Notes: a model not told the origin generated them from the sequence alone. Numbered from the stretch's first letter, positions 17,456 through 27,694 are shown. The stretch: 64,000 nucleotides of DNA from Methylobacterium sp. Leaf465 (GCF_001424705.1 NZ_LMRA01000012.1:62001-126000); one strand, 5' to 3'. Program-made: numbers and translations.

Positions 17456-18478
17456 ATGGCTCAAGACCCGCCCGCCGAGACCGCCGCCGCAGGGCCCGAC
17501 GGCCGCTCCCGCGGCTCCGCCCCGGATACCCGCCCCCGCGCGCCCGGCCGGGGGCGCCGGGTGCTGCGCCTGCTGATCACCGGGCTCATCCTGGCCTGCG
17601 CCTTCGTCGCGGCGGCCCTCGTCTGGCAGTTCTACGTGACCGCCCCCTGGACCCGCGATGGGCGGGTGCGCGTGCAGGTCGCCAGCGTGGCCCCCCAGGT
17701 CTCAGGCCAGATCACGGAGCTGCGCGTCGCCGACAACCAGACCGTGAAGAAGGGCGACATCCTCTACGTCATCGATCCGTTCGACTTCGAGGTCTCGGTG
17801 ACCTCGGCCCAGGCCGAACTCGACAACCGGGAGGCGGACCTCCAGGTCAAGCGGACCCAGGCCGCCCGGCGCGAGGCGCTGACCACCCTCTCGACCTCCA
17901 TCGAGGAGAAGCAGCAATATGCCGGCACCGCCAAGATCGCCGAGGCGGCGGTGGCCTCGGCCAAGGCGCAGCTGTCCCAGGCCAAGATCAATCTCCAGCG
18001 CACCCAGGTGCGCTCGCCGGTGAACGGCCGGGTGACGAACCTCCTGCTGCGCCCCGGCGATTACGCCACCACCGGCACGGTCAACATCGCCGTCATCGAC
18101 ACCGATTCGTTCTGGATCGACGGCTATTTCGAGGAGACCAAGATGGCCCGGATACACGTGGGCGATCCGGTCTCGGCCGAGCTCCTCGGCTACGATCCGC
18201 TGATCCGCGGCACGGTAGAGAGCATCACCCTGGGCATCAGCACCGCCAACGCCACCGCGAGCACCCAGGGCCTGCCGAACGTCGACCCCGTCTACACCTG
18301 GGTCCGCCTCGCCCAGCGGGTGCCGGTGCGCATCCGCATCGACGTCGTGCCAAACGGCGTCACCCTGGTCGCCGGCATGACCGCCACCGTCTCGGTGGGC
18401 GCGCCCGGCGCCCATCGGCGGGACTGGCTCGCGGGCCTGCGGAGCCGCTTCAGCGGGACAGCGGTGCCCACCCCGTAG
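17456..18478 (+). CDS. HlyD-family membrane-fusion protein (AaeA-like)
   Basis: A 340-residue periplasmic adaptor anchored by one N-terminal helix (about residues 37 to 60) after a Pro/Arg-rich cytoplasmic tail. The first lipoyl half is VAPQVSGQITELRVADNQTV; a helical hairpin and the second half RSPVNGRVTNLLLRPGDYA follow. FWIDGYFEETKMARI is typical of the AaeA/EmrA branch. ATG at 17456 is two bases past the DUF1656 stop; a GTG at 17450 is an alternative. It completes the DUF4345-FUSC-DUF1656-HlyD unit. Confidence 0.88.
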   Translation: MAQDPPAETAAAGPDGRSRGSAPDTRPRAPGRGRRVLRLLITGLILACAFVAAALVWQFYVTAPWTRDGRVRVQVASVAPQVSGQITELRVADNQTVKKGDILYVIDPFDFEVSVTSAQAELDNREADLQVKRTQAARREALTTLSTSIEEKQQYAGTAKIAEAAVASAKAQLSQAKINLQRTQVRSPVNGRVTNLLLRPGDYATTGTVNIAVIDTDSFWIDGYFEETKMARIHVGDPVSAELLGYDPLIRGTVESITLGISTANATASTQGLPNVDPVYTWVRLAQRVPVRIRIDVVPNGVTLVAGMTATVSVGAPGAHRRDWLAGLRSRFSGTAVPTP

Positions 18479-19162
18479 GTTGTGGCGACGGGGCGTGCGG
18501 TGGCAGCTGCGCCCAAGCGACTGCGGCGACAGGACATTTCAGGGTCGAGTCTCTGGGAATGAATACAGTCGCGAAATCACGCAAATAGGCTCTTGACGCA
18601 TTCGCGATCCGGTCGCACCTTGATGTGGTGCTTCGACGGCAAAGCACAGCTCAAGCAACGAGGAGGCCTTGATCGGATAACGATCACGACCGACCTGACG
18701 CAGGAGATGTGGGAATGACTCCACCCCAGCAGGAAGCTGCGGCGATCATCCAGGGCTGATTCGACCTGGACGTTGAGCAGCGCACACGCGAATTACGGGA
18801 CGGAAGCGGTCTCCGGGGCGCAGAAGCGGCCAGCACGGCACGACTTCAGACATGCACCAGGCCCCACCTCGGCCGCTTCCGCCGCCGATCTATTTAGATG
18901 AGCCGGCGTGCTTCGCGCCGAATGATCACGATATCTTCGTCTCAAGGCGTCGCCGCCGCGCTCCCGCGCGAGCGGCTCGACCCATGAGCGGACGTAGGAG
19001 AGTTCGCGCGCCGCCGCGACGCTCGCCTCTGCCACGGGGGGAAGCTCCCCCGGAGGCGGCCGCCTCTCTCAGCTAACCAGGGAGCGCCTCGCCCGGCCGC
19101 ATGACGTCGTGTCCGACCCGGCACCGACCGTACATGTCCGCGGCGCGGACGCAGGCCCGCTT
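18479..19162. other. Long intergenic region without a recognised gene
   Basis: 684 bases between the convergent exporter operon and gatB. I see only short open frames: a 31-codon ATG frame at 18623-18718 that ends ATGA into a 14-codon frame, and an 80-codon minus-strand frame at 18793-19035, none with recognisable homology. Parts are lower in GC than the surroundings (18540-18720 and 18880-18950). It may hold eroded remnants of former genes. Confidence 0.4.
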
Positions 19163-20635
19163 CTACTCGATCCCCAGCTTCGCCTTCAGCAGGGCGTTCA
19201 CTGCTGCCGGATTGGCCTTGCCGCCGGTGGCCTTCATGGTCTGGCCGACGAACCAGCCGAGCAGGGTCGGCTTCTCGCGGGCCTGAGCGACCTTCTCGGG
19301 GTTCCTGGCGATGATCTCGTCCACGGCCGCCTCGATGGCGCCGGTGTCGGTGACCTGCTTCAGGCCGCGCGCATCGACGATCTGGCGCGGGTCGCCGCCC
19401 TCGGACCAGACGATTTCGAACAGGTCCTTGGCGATCTTACCCGAGATCACGCCCTCGCCGATGAGGTCGACGATGGCGCCGAGCTGGTCGGCCGAGACCG
19501 GGCTGGTCTCGATGCTGTGGCCTTCCTTGTTCAGGCGCCCGAACAGCTCGTTGATGACCCAGTTCGCCGCGGCCTTGCCGTCGCGGCCCTTGGCCACCGC
19601 CTCGAAGTAGTCGGCCGAGGCGCGCTCGGCGATGAGCACGCCCGCATCGTAGGGCGACAGGCCGTAGGACGCGATGAAGCGCGCCTTCTTGGCGTCGGGC
19701 AACTCGGGCAGGCCGGCGGCCAGGGCGTCGACATAGGCCTGGTCGAATTCCAGCGGCAGCAGGTCCGGGTCCGGGAAGTAGCGATAGTCGTGCGCCTCTT
19801 CCTTCGAGCGCATGGAGCGGGTCTCGCCCTTGCCCGGATCGAACAGGCGGGTCTCCTGGCTGATCGTGCCGCCATCCTCGATGATCGCGATCTGGCGGCG
19901 GGCCTCGGTCTCGATGGCCTGGCCGATGAAGCGGATCGAGTTGACGTTCTTGATCTCGCAGCGGGTGCCGAGCGGGTCGCCGACTCGGCGCACCGAGACG
20001 TTGACGTCGGCGCGAAGCGAGCCCTTCTCCATGTCGCCGTCGCAGGTGCCAAGGTAGCGCAGGATGGTGCGCAGCTTGGTCACGTAGGCGCGCGCCTCCT
20101 CCGACGAGCGCAGGTCTGGCCGGGAGACGATCTCCATCAGGGCGACGCCGGAGCGGTTGAGGTCGACGAAGCTCTGGGTCGGGTTCTGGTCGTGCAGGGA
20201 CTTGCCGGCATCCTGCTCCAGATGCAGGCGCTCGATGCCGACGGTGATCGACTCGCCGTCGGGCAGATCGACCAGCACCTCGCCCTCGCCGACGATCGGG
20301 TCCTTGAACTGGCTGATCTGGTAGCCCTGCGGCAGGTCCGGGTAGAAGTAGTTCTTCCGGTCGAACACCGAGCGATGGTTGATCTGCGCCTTGAGGCCGA
20401 GGCCGGTGCGCACGGCCTGGGCCACGCACGCTTCGTTGATGACGGGCAGCATGCCGGGCATCGCCGCGTCCACCAGCGAGACGTGGTCGTTCGGCTCGCC
20501 GCCGAACTCGGTGGAGGCGCCGGAGAACAGCTTGGAGCGGCTCGTGACCTGGGCGTGGATTTCCATGCCGATCACGACCTCCCAGTCGTGCAGGCCGCCC
20601 TTGATGAGCTTCTTGGGGTTCACGGCAGCGGTCAT
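19163..20635 (-). CDS. gatB: Asp-tRNA(Asn)/Glu-tRNA(Gln) amidotransferase subunit B
   Basis: A 490-residue subunit of the GatCAB enzyme, which converts mischarged Glu-tRNA(Gln) and Asp-tRNA(Asn) to the correct species. The GatB cradle starts with [40 protein letters not shown] and [15 protein letters not shown] are hallmark motifs, and the C-terminal YqeY-like tail ends with [19 protein letters not shown]. It is the last gene of gatC-gatA-small membrane gene-gatB, all on this strand. Length is normal and no defect is visible. Confidence 0.97.
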   Translation of the reverse strand: MTAAVNPKKLIKGGLHDWEVVIGMEIHAQVTSRSKLFSGASTEFGGEPNDHVSLVDAAMPGMLPVINEACVAQAVRTGLGLKAQINHRSVFDRKNYFYPDLPQGYQISQFKDPIVGEGEVLVDLPDGESITVGIERLHLEQDAGKSLHDQNPTQSFVDLNRSGVALMEIVSRPDLRSSEEARAYVTKLRTILRYLGTCDGDMEKGSLRADVNVSVRRVGDPLGTRCEIKNVNSIRFIGQAIETEARRQIAIIEDGGTISQETRLFDPGKGETRSMRSKEEAHDYRYFPDPDLLPLEFDQAYVDALAAGLPELPDAKKARFIASYGLSPYDAGVLIAERASADYFEAVAKGRDGKAAANWVINELFGRLNKEGHSIETSPVSADQLGAIVDLIGEGVISGKIAKDLFEIVWSEGGDPRQIVDARGLKQVTDTGAIEAAVDEIIARNPEKVAQAREKPTLLGWFVGQTMKATGGKANPAAVNALLKAKLGIE

Positions 20636-20703
20636 GATGGCCCGGATTCAGCGTTGCGGGGCGCGGGTACGCGCCGGAAAGGTGGAAGTGTCGGCCCGCC
20701 CGG

Positions 20704-21003
20704 TCAAGCGCGCAGGCGGTAGAGCTGGTGCGCCAGGAAACCGAGGGCGCCCCACAGGAAGGCGGCGATCCAGCGCACGGGGAAGAAGGTCGGCCCGTCG
20801 TGGCTCACCGGCGCCGGCCACGGGATGCCGATCGCGGTGACGCCCCAGGACACCAGCACCGAGACGGCGAAGGCCATCAGCGAGACGAGGATAACCTTGA
20901 CGAACTGGTCCGACTTCCAGCCCATCACCAGGGCGATGGCGATCAGCACCGGATCGAAGGCGGCCCAGATCCAGACGTCGAAGGGATAGATCGGGACCGT
21001 CAT
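20704..21003 (-). CDS. Small three-helix membrane protein between gatA and gatB
   Basis: A 99-residue protein with three hydrophobic segments: WAAFDPVLIAIALVMGW, VILVSLMAFAVSVLVSWGV and WIAAFLWGALGFLAHQLY. No named family recognised. It lies 11 bases after gatA and 68 before gatB and is probably co-transcribed. A link to tRNA amidation is not implied by the sequence; it may simply ride in the operon. Confidence 0.7.
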   Translation of the reverse strand: MTVPIYPFDVWIWAAFDPVLIAIALVMGWKSDQFVKVILVSLMAFAVSVLVSWGVTAIGIPWPAPVSHDGPTFFPVRWIAAFLWGALGFLAHQLYRLRA

Positions 21004-21013
21004 CGCGTGCGCC

Positions 21014-22495
21014 TCATGCCCACCACGCCGCCGGCAGCCTGGTTCGTCCGGTGGCGTCCTCGATCACCTGGGCGGCGGCGAACAGCGTCTCCTCGTCGAA
21101 GGGCCGGCCAATGAGCTGGAGCCCGAGGGGCAGCCCCTGCGCGTCGAGGCCGGCCGGCACCGAGATGCCGGGCAGGCCCGCCATGTTCACCGTGATGGTG
21201 AAGACGTCCTGCAGGTACATCTCGACCGGATCGCCCGAGCCCTTCTCGCCGATGCCGAAGGCGGCCGACGGGGTCGCAGGCGTCAGGATCGCGTCGACAC
21301 CGGCGGCGTAGGCCTGCTCGAAGTCGCGCTTGATCAGGGTGCGGATCTTCTGGGCCCGCACGTAGTAGGCATCGTAGTAGCCGGCCGAGAGCACGTAGGT
21401 GCCGATCATGATCCGGCGCTTCACCTCGCGGCCGAAGCCGGCGGCGCGGGTGTTCTCGTACATCCCGGCGATGTCCTTGCCGGGCACGCGCAGGCCGTAG
21501 CGCACGCCGTCGTAGCGGGCGAGGTTCGAGGAGGCCTCGGCCGGGGCGACGATGTAGTAGGCCGGCAGGGCGTAGGGGGTGTGCGGGAGCGAGATCTCCC
21601 TCACCGTGGCGCCGGCATCCTTCAGCATCGCGGCGCCCCGGTCCCACAGCGCCTGGATCTCGGCCGACATGCCCGCGACCCGGTATTCCTTCGGGATGCC
21701 GATGGTCAGGCCCTTGACGCCGCGGGCCACCGCCGCCTCGAAGTCGGGCACGGGCAGGTCGGCGCAGGTGGTGTCGCGCGCGTCCGCGCCGGCCATCGAG
21801 CCGAGCAGGATGGCGCAGTCGCGCACCGTCCGGGCGATCGGGCCCGCCTGGTCGAGGGAGGAGGCGTAGGCCACCGTGCCCCAGCGCGAGCAGCGCCCGT
21901 AGGTGGGCTTGATGCCGACGGTGCCGGTGAAGGCGGCGGGCTGGCGGATCGAGCCGCCGGTATCGGTCGCGGTGGCGCCGAGGCAGAGATGGGCGGCCAC
22001 CGCCGCCGCCGAGCCACCCGACGAGCCGCCCGGCACCAGCTTGGCGTCCGATCCGGCCCGGCGCCAGGGCGAGACCACGTCGCCATAGGCGGAGGTCTCG
22101 TTGGACGAGCCCATGGCGAACTCGTCGAGGTTCAGCTTGCCGAGCATCACCGCGCCGTCGCGCCAGAGATTGGCGGTCACGGCCGATTCGTAGGCCGGCG
22201 TGAAGCCCTCGAGGATCTTCGAGCCGGCGGTGGTCGCCACGCCCTCGGTACAGAACAGGTCCTTGATCCCGAGGGGGATGCCCTCCAGCGGACGGGCCTC
22301 ACCGGAGGCGATCCGCGTGTCGGCCGCCTCCGCCATGGCCAGGGCCCGGTCCGGCGTCTCGACAAGGTAGGCGTTCAGCGCCCGCGCCTTCTCCATGGCG
22401 TCGAGATGCGCCCGGGTCAGGTCGGTGGCGGAGAAGTCCTTGGCCTTGAGCCCGTCGCGGGCCTCCGCCAGGGTGAGTTCGTTCAGAGAGGTCAT
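21014..22495 (-). CDS. gatA: Asp-tRNA(Asn)/Glu-tRNA(Gln) amidotransferase subunit A
   Basis: A 493-residue amidase-signature enzyme that releases ammonia from glutamine for GatB. The catalytic Ser-cis-Ser-Lys triad is visible: Lys in [14 protein letters not shown], and the Ser pair in [14 protein letters not shown] followed by [15 protein letters not shown]. The full length is normal. It follows gatC by 122 bases and precedes the small membrane gene. Confidence 0.97.
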   Translation of the reverse strand: MTSLNELTLAEARDGLKAKDFSATDLTRAHLDAMEKARALNAYLVETPDRALAMAEAADTRIASGEARPLEGIPLGIKDLFCTEGVATTAGSKILEGFTPAYESAVTANLWRDGAVMLGKLNLDEFAMGSSNETSAYGDVVSPWRRAGSDAKLVPGGSSGGSAAAVAAHLCLGATATDTGGSIRQPAAFTGTVGIKPTYGRCSRWGTVAYASSLDQAGPIARTVRDCAILLGSMAGADARDTTCADLPVPDFEAAVARGVKGLTIGIPKEYRVAGMSAEIQALWDRGAAMLKDAGATVREISLPHTPYALPAYYIVAPAEASSNLARYDGVRYGLRVPGKDIAGMYENTRAAGFGREVKRRIMIGTYVLSAGYYDAYYVRAQKIRTLIKRDFEQAYAAGVDAILTPATPSAAFGIGEKGSGDPVEMYLQDVFTITVNMAGLPGISVPAGLDAQGLPLGLQLIGRPFDEETLFAAAQVIEDATGRTRLPAAWWA

Positions 22496-22617
22496 GGGTT
22501 GCGAGAGTCCTGGGCGCTCGTCCTGGTGGGTCCCGGGGCACAGCCGCCGTCGCCGTTCGGGCGCCGTGCGGACCGTCCTTCGGGGCGGCCGGGTTTTGAG
22601 GTCGGCGGCGCGTGCGC

Positions 22618-22905
22618 CTACTCGACGACCTTCGGCACGAGGAAGTAGTGGTCCTCGGTCTCGGGGGCGTTGGCCACGATGGCGTCGGCCTTGGCCCCGT
22701 CGGTGACCGCGTCCGCGCGCTTCTTCATCGCCATGGGGGTGACCGAGGTCATGGGCTCGACCCCCGTCACGTCGACCGCGCCGAGTTGCTCGACGAAGGC
22801 CAGGATCGCGTTCAGTTCGCCCTGCAGGGGGGCGACCTCGTCCTCGCTCACCGCGATGCGCGCCAGGTGCGCGATGCGCCTCACCGTCGTTGCGTCGACC
22901 GACAT
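22618..22905 (-). CDS. gatC: Asp-tRNA(Asn)/Glu-tRNA(Gln) amidotransferase subunit C
   Basis: A 95-residue subunit that wraps GatA and GatB together. It starts [19 protein letters not shown] and ends [12 protein letters not shown], both diagnostic for Gat[13 protein letters not shown] and GVEPMTSV lie between. First gene of the gat cluster. Confidence 0.95.
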   Translation of the reverse strand: MSVDATTVRRIAHLARIAVSEDEVAPLQGELNAILAFVEQLGAVDVTGVEPMTSVTPMAMKKRADAVTDGAKADAIVANAPETEDHYFLVPKVVE

Positions 22906-23053
22906 GCTGTCTTCAGATCCTCAGGCCCCCATCCGCAGCCCGTCGGGGTTCCGCGGGCGATGGGGCGTCGGGCCGGGCTATAGCACCCGCCTTCCCGCGC
23001 TCGCAACGGCGGGGCCGCGCGGGGGCCGGATCGGGCGGAGCGGCCCGGACGCC

Positions 23054-23233
23054 TCAGGCGATCGCGTGATGCGGCTGTACCGGTGATTCGATGAGAATCC
23101 CGGCCCGCGCCGGCCCGCGATCCGCCTGTCGGAACCCGACGAGCAGGATCTCGCAGGCCAGGGCCAGCATCAACTTGTGCCGCAGGGGCATCCGGCGTGG
23201 TGCGGGTGTCGTCGCGTGGGGCGGCAGGGGCAT
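23054..23233 (-). CDS. Possible small protein (59 residues)
   Basis: An ATG frame of 59 codons, with GGAAG eight bases before the start at 23233; an internal ATG at 23191 would give 45 residues. The middle, HKLMLALACEILLVGFRQADRG, could be one short hydrophobic helix. No homologue recognised. It lies alone between gatC and the SMI1-type gene. It is supported only by the start context and by its less random composition than other frames here. Confidence 0.35.
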   Translation of the reverse strand: MPLPPHATTPAPRRMPLRHKLMLALACEILLVGFRQADRGPARAGILIESPVQPHHAIA

Positions 23234-23346
23234 GCGGTCGGCTTCCAGCGTCGTAACGGTTCGTTAACGATGCTCTGGCCGATCCGGTCCCCGCAAGGCT
23301 ATGACAACGTTTTCTCAAGGTTAACGACGAGCCGGAGATCAGATTC

Positions 23347-23892
23347 ATGTGGGAGACGGTGTTCTCGCCCTGCGCGCCGGGTCCGGTGGCGACCGAGGCG
23401 GCCCTCGACCGGGCGGAGGCGGAGCTCGGCTACGGCCTGCCCGAGAGCTACCGCGTCTTCTGCCGGACCCTCGGGGCCGGGCTCGCCAACGGCTCCTTTC
23501 GCGTGGCGGTCCCGAGCGAGGCGCCCGAGACGGACCTCGTCGCCCAGTCCGAGCTGATCGCCCACAGCATCGCCTCCGTCCTCGGCGACCGGCCCGAGCA
23601 TCGGTTCGAGGTGGAGGGCGACGATCCCAGCGTCGTCGAACGGGCCGGCTTCTTCGGCCGGTCGGAGGCCGGCGAGTTCCTGTTCTGGGACGTGGTGCCG
23701 GGGCGCGACGAGTACGAGATCTGGGTCCTGGGCGCCGACCTCGAATCGGTGCGCTTCGGCGGGGCCGACCTCGTCGACCTGATGCGGCGGAGCCAGGGGG
23801 CTGCCGTGCGGGGCATCCTCGGCATGGGCGCCGAGCCCCTCCCCGCCAGCTTCGTGGGCGACGGCACCGAAGGGTCGGCCGGCCCGCACTGA
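23347..23892 (+). CDS. SMI1/KNR4-family protein
   Basis: A 181-residue protein with the SMI1/KNR4 fold: ALDRAEAELGYGLPESYRVFCRTLGAG is the N-terminal signature and GEFLFWDVVPGRDEYEIWVLG the central strand pair. In bacteria this superfamily often contains immunity proteins against contact-dependent or polymorphic toxins, but many members are of unknown role. No toxin gene is adjacent. It is 71 bases upstream of ruvX on the same strand. Confidence 0.75.
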   Translation: MWETVFSPCAPGPVATEAALDRAEAELGYGLPESYRVFCRTLGAGLANGSFRVAVPSEAPETDLVAQSELIAHSIASVLGDRPEHRFEVEGDDPSVVERAGFFGRSEAGEFLFWDVVPGRDEYEIWVLGADLESVRFGGADLVDLMRRSQGAAVRGILGMGAEPLPASFVGDGTEGSAGPH

Positions 23893-23963
23893 TCCGCGAG
23901 GATCCCCTTGCCGGCCGGGAGCGGATCGCGCAGGACGGGCGGCGGCACGGGAGAGCGACGGAC

Positions 23964-24458
23964 ATGGATGAGGCCGAGATGCGGGCCTTCGCGGAGGCGT
24001 CGCAGGGCGGCCCCCGCCTCATCGGAATCGACCTCGGCACCAAGACGATCGGGCTCGCCCTCTCGGATGTCGGGCGCCAGATCGCCTCGCCCCTGGAGAC
24101 GATCCGGCGGGTGAAGTTCACCCCCGACGTGAAGCATCTGGCGGCCCTGTGCGAGCGGCACGCCGTCGGCGGCCTCGTCATCGGCCTGCCCCTGAACATG
24201 GACGGCAGCGAGGGCCCGCGGGTCCAGTCGACCCGCTCCTTCGTGCGCAACATGAAGCCGCTGCTGCCCCTGCCCGTCCTCTACTGCGACGAGCGCCTCT
24301 CCACCGCCGCCGTCACCCGCGCCCTCATCGCGGCAGATGCCTCGCGGGCCAAGCGCGGCGAGGTCGTCGACATGCTGGCCGCCGCCTACATCCTGCAGGG
24401 CTGCCTCGACCAGATGCGCCGCGCCCTGGGCGAGGAGGCGCCCGAAGACGACGCGTGA
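23964..24458 (+). CDS. ruvX: Holliday junction resolvase-like RuvX (YqgF)
   Basis: A 164-residue RNase H-like protein, required for 16S rRNA 5' maturation and described as a putative resolvase. LIGIDLGTKTIGLALSD has the first catalytic Asp; GLPLNMDGSEGPR and DERLSTAAVTRAL follow, and KRGEVVDMLAAAYILQG has the last acidic residue. The ATG at 23964 adds about 18 residues before the domain. It converges on dprA with six bases between stops. Confidence 0.93.
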   Translation: MDEAEMRAFAEASQGGPRLIGIDLGTKTIGLALSDVGRQIASPLETIRRVKFTPDVKHLAALCERHAVGGLVIGLPLNMDGSEGPRVQSTRSFVRNMKPLLPLPVLYCDERLSTAAVTRALIAADASRAKRGEVVDMLAAAYILQGCLDQMRRALGEEAPEDDA

Positions 24459-24464
24459 CGGCCC

Positions 24465-25640
24465 TCAGCCCACCAGGGACACCGACCCGCTGCCGTGGCG
24501 CTCGATGCGCCCGTCGAGCTCCAGCTCGAGCAGGGTGGTCTGGACGACCCGGACGCTGAGGCCGGCGGTGCGCGCCAGTTCGTCGGTTCCGATCGGGGTC
24601 GGGCTCAGATAGGCGATGAGGCGGGCGCGGTCGTCCACCGGCTCCGGCGCCGCGAAATCCTCGGCGGGGAGCGGCAGGACGATGCCGTCCACGTCGAGTT
24701 CGTCCCAGAAGATCGGCGCGTCGGCGAGGTCCGGCCGGTCGACGGCCAGGGCTTCCACCCTGCGCGCCTCGCTGCCCCCCGCCAGCAGCGGGGCGATGAC
24801 GTCGGTGACGTGGGCGGCGTCGGAGACCAGGGTCGCGCCCTGGCGGATCAGGTCGTTGGTGCCTTCCGCCCGCGGATCCAGGGGAGAGCCCGGCACGGCG
24901 AAGACCTCCCGGCCCTGCTCCAGGGCGAAGCGGGCCGTGATCAGCGAGCCCGAGCGGCGGGCGGCCTCCACCACGACGGTGCCGTAGGCAAGGCCGGAGA
25001 TGATGCGGTTGCGCCGGGGAAAGTCGCGCCCGCGCGGTTCCCACCCCATCGGCATCTCGGCCAGCACCGCCCCGCCCGCCTCCAGGATCGCCTCCACCAG
25101 GGCCGCATGGTTGGCCGGGTAGATCCGGTCCTGTCCTCCCGCCAGCACTGCCACCGTACCGCGCGCCAGGGCGGCCCGGTGGGCGCGGGCATCGATGCCC
25201 CGCGCCAGCCCCGAGACCACGACGAGCCCGGCCTCGCCGAGCCCGCGCGCGAGGCGCTCGGTGAAGGCGAGGCCGGCGGCGGAAGCGTTGCGCGAGCCGA
25301 CCAGGGCGATAGCTGGACGGTTCAGGATCGCGGCCTCACCCCGGATCGCGATCAGCGGCGGTGCCGAATCGGCGGCCTGCAGCAGCTTCGGGTAATCCGC
25401 CTCTCCGAGGGCGACGAGGCGGGCGCCGAGGCGACCGGCCGCGCGGAGCTCGGCCTCGGCTTCTTCCCGGCTCGGCGGCGTGATGCGCCGGCCGCTGCGG
25501 CCGGTGAGGTTCGGCAGGGCGTCCAAGGCCGGCCCGGCGCCGCCGAAGCGGTTGACCAGGGTGCGGAAGCTGCGCGGGCCGATCCCCTCGCTGCGGATGA
25601 GGCGCAGCCAATCGAGACGCTGGGCATCGGTGAGCTGCAT
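24465..25640 (-). CDS. dprA: DNA-processing protein DprA
   Basis: A 391-residue protein that loads RecA on incoming single-stranded DNA. Domains in order: an N-terminal HhH/SAM-like part (LIRSEGIGPRSFRTLVNRFG), a Rossmann core with IALVGSRNAS, VVSGLARGIDARAHRAAL and PRRNRIISGLAYGTVVVEA, and a C-terminal winged helix (PIGTDELARTAGLSVRVVQ). It lies 31 bases after plsY on the same strand. Confidence 0.95.
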   Translation of the reverse strand: MQLTDAQRLDWLRLIRSEGIGPRSFRTLVNRFGGAGPALDALPNLTGRSGRRITPPSREEAEAELRAAGRLGARLVALGEADYPKLLQAADSAPPLIAIRGEAAILNRPAIALVGSRNASAAGLAFTERLARGLGEAGLVVVSGLARGIDARAHRAALARGTVAVLAGGQDRIYPANHAALVEAILEAGGAVLAEMPMGWEPRGRDFPRRNRIISGLAYGTVVVEAARRSGSLITARFALEQGREVFAVPGSPLDPRAEGTNDLIRQGATLVSDAAHVTDVIAPLLAGGSEARRVEALAVDRPDLADAPIFWDELDVDGIVLPLPAEDFAAPEPVDDRARLIAYLSPTPIGTDELARTAGLSVRVVQTTLLELELDGRIERHGSGSVSLVG

Positions 25641-25671
25641 CGCCCTCCCCTCCCGGAGCGGGCGGCGAGCC

Positions 25672-26280
25672 TCAGCCCTTCTGCCCGATGCGCCCCTCGG
25701 TCCCGTCGATCAGCCGGCGGATGTTGGGCGCGTGCTTCCACCATAGCAGGATGGCGAGCAGGAGGAACAGGCATGCAACCGCAGGCTGTCCCAGGGCCCA
25801 CAGGACGAGGGGCGTCAAAGCCGAGGCCGCCAGCGCCGCGAGGGAGGAGTATTTCAGCGTGAAGGCGAGGCCCAGCCAGATCGCCGCGAAGGCCAGGAGG
25901 CCCAGCGGGCTCAGGGCCAGCAGGACGCCCAGGAAGGTCGCGACGCCCTTGCCGCCCTTGAACCCGAGCCAGACCGGGAACAGGTGCCCCAGGAAGGCGC
26001 CGAAGCCCGCCACCAGGGCCGCCTCCAGTCCGAAGCGACCGGCGAGGAGCACCGCGAGGGTGCCCTTCAGCGCATCGCCCAGCAGGGTGGCGGCTGCCAG
26101 CCCTTTACGCCCGGTGCGCAGGACGTTGGTGGCGCCGATGTTGCCCGAGCCGATCGCCCGCACGTCGCCGAGCCCGGCATAGCGGGTCAGGATCAGCCCG
26201 AACGGGATCGAGCCGAGGAGGTAGCCCCCCGCCAGCGCCGCCAACAGGACGGGCCACGGCAGCATGTTCAGAGCGATCAC
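25672..26280 (-). CDS. plsY: Acyl-phosphate glycerol-3-phosphate acyltransferase
   Basis: A 202-residue inner-membrane enzyme that acylates glycerol-3-phosphate from acyl-phosphate. All three PlsY motifs are present: [11 protein letters not shown] with [23 protein letters not shown], and the C-terminal [14 protein letters not shown]. The GTG at 26280 overlaps the stop of the upstream gene (GTGA); an internal ATG at 26265 is an alternative start. Confidence 0.95.
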   Translation of the reverse strand: MIALNMLPWPVLLAALAGGYLLGSIPFGLILTRYAGLGDVRAIGSGNIGATNVLRTGRKGLAAATLLGDALKGTLAVLLAGRFGLEAALVAGFGAFLGHLFPVWLGFKGGKGVATFLGVLLALSPLGLLAFAAIWLGLAFTLKYSSLAALAASALTPLVLWALGQPAVACLFLLLAILLWWKHAPNIRRLIDGTEGRIGQKG

Positions 26281-27590
26281 GCGGCGGCCTCGGTCTCGGC
26301 GGGGGCCCGGAAGACGATGCGGCCCGCCACCATCGTCAGCACGGCGGCTCCCTGGAGGCGCGCCTCGTCGAAGGGCGAGTTCTTGGAGCGGGACTTCAAG
26401 GTGCGCTTGTCGAGGACGTAGGGCAGGTCCGGGTCGATCAGCACCAGGTCGGCCGGCGCACCGGTCGCGAGGCGGCCGGCGGCGCGCCCGAGAAGGGCCG
26501 CCGGGTTCGCCGTCAGGGCCGCCAGCAGGCGCGGCAGGGCAACGTCGCCGGTATGGACCAGCCGCAGGGCCGCGCCCAGCAGGGTCTCGATGCCCAGCGC
26601 CCCGTCGGCCGCTTCGGCGAAGGGCAGGCGCTTGGTCTCGACGTCCTGCGGGTTGTGGTCGGAGACAACGACGTCGATCACGCCGTCGTTGAGGCCCGCC
26701 ACCAGGGCGAGCCGGTCCGTCTCGTGGCGCAGCGGCGGCGAGAGCCGGCAGAAGGTGCGGTAATGGCCGATGTCGCCCTCGTTGAGGACGAGGTTGTTCA
26801 CCGAGGCGCCGCAGGTGACCGGCAGCCCGTCCGCCTTGGCCCGGCGCACGATCTCGACCGAATCCGCGCAGGAGATCATCGCCGCGTGGTAGCGGGCGCC
26901 GGTGAGGCGCACGAGGCGGATGTCGCGCTCCAGCATCACCGTCTCGGCCTCGCGCGGGATGCCGAGGAGCCCGAGGCGGGAGGCCATCTCGCCCTCGTTC
27001 ATCACGCCGTCGCCGACGAGGTCCGGCTCCTCCACGTGCTGCATCAGCAGGGCGCCGAAGTCGCGGGCATAGGTCAGCGCGCGGCGCATGACCTGAGCGT
27101 TCGCCACCGCCTTGAGGCCGTCGGTGAAGGCCACGGCCCCGGCCTCCTGCAGGAGGCCGAACTCGGTCATCTCCTGGCCGGCGAGGCCCTTGGTGATGGC
27201 CGCGGCCGGCAGGACGTGGACGCTGGCCGTGTCGCGGGCACGGCGCAGCACGAAGTCGACGATGGCCGGCCCGTCGATGACCGGGTTGGTGTTCGGCATG
27301 CAGACCAGGGTGGTGACGCCGCCGGCGGCGGCCGCCGCGCTGGCGCTGGCCAAGGTCTCGCGGTGCTCGGCGCCGGGCTCGCCCACGAAGGCGCGCAGAT
27401 CGATCAGGCCGGGGCTGAGGACGTGGCCGCCGCAATCGACCGTCTCGGCGTCGTCCGGCACCCCGGCGACGGGCCCCCAGCCGACATCCTGGATCAGGCC
27501 GTCGCGCACGAGGACATGCCCGGGCGCCTGCCGGCCCGTGGCCGGATCGCACAATGTGGCGTTGGTCAGGAGGATGGGACGCATCGTCAT
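26277..27590 (-). CDS. Dihydroorotase-like protein, probably non-catalytic (PyrX type)
   Basis: A 437-residue amidohydrolase-fold protein aligned with type I dihydroorotases: [35 protein letters not shown], and [11 protein letters not shown]. The metal-binding residues are lost. The expected His-x-His after GLID is replaced by Arg-Ala-Phe, the HCED motif reads HVEE, and the second His of YHxxHxS is Met (RYHAAMIS). In several bacteria such inactive homologues (PyrX/PyrC') assemble with aspartate carbamoyltransferase PyrB; usually pyrB is directly upstream, but here it is not. Start ATG at 27590 ([13 protein letters not shown]), where homology begins. It overlaps plsY. Confidence 0.88.
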   Translation of the reverse strand: MTMRPILLTNATLCDPATGRQAPGHVLVRDGLIQDVGWGPVAGVPDDAETVDCGGHVLSPGLIDLRAFVGEPGAEHRETLASASAAAAAGGVTTLVCMPNTNPVIDGPAIVDFVLRRARDTASVHVLPAAAITKGLAGQEMTEFGLLQEAGAVAFTDGLKAVANAQVMRRALTYARDFGALLMQHVEEPDLVGDGVMNEGEMASRLGLLGIPREAETVMLERDIRLVRLTGARYHAAMISCADSVEIVRRAKADGLPVTCGASVNNLVLNEGDIGHYRTFCRLSPPLRHETDRLALVAGLNDGVIDVVVSDHNPQDVETKRLPFAEAADGALGIETLLGAALRLVHTGDVALPRLLAALTANPAALLGRAAGRLATGAPADLVLIDPDLPYVLDKRTLKSRSKNSPFDEARLQGAAVLTMVAGRIVFRAPAETEAAA

Positions 27591-27694
27591 GCGTCGCGGT
27601 TTCGACCGGGCGCGCCGTGGCGTCAAGCGGGATGCGGCGGGCACGCCGATCCCGACCGCGGCGGCGTGCCCTGACTGCGCTCCGGCGCGTCGTC

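Noticed and set aside
18623-18718. 31-codon frame ending ATGA into a 14-codon frame in the gap after the HlyD gene
   Set aside because: Too short, no convincing ribosome-binding site and no recognisable similarity.
18793-19035. 80-codon minus-strand frame upstream of gatB
   Set aside because: Composition is not clearly protein-like and no family is recognisable; kept only as part of the intergenic description.
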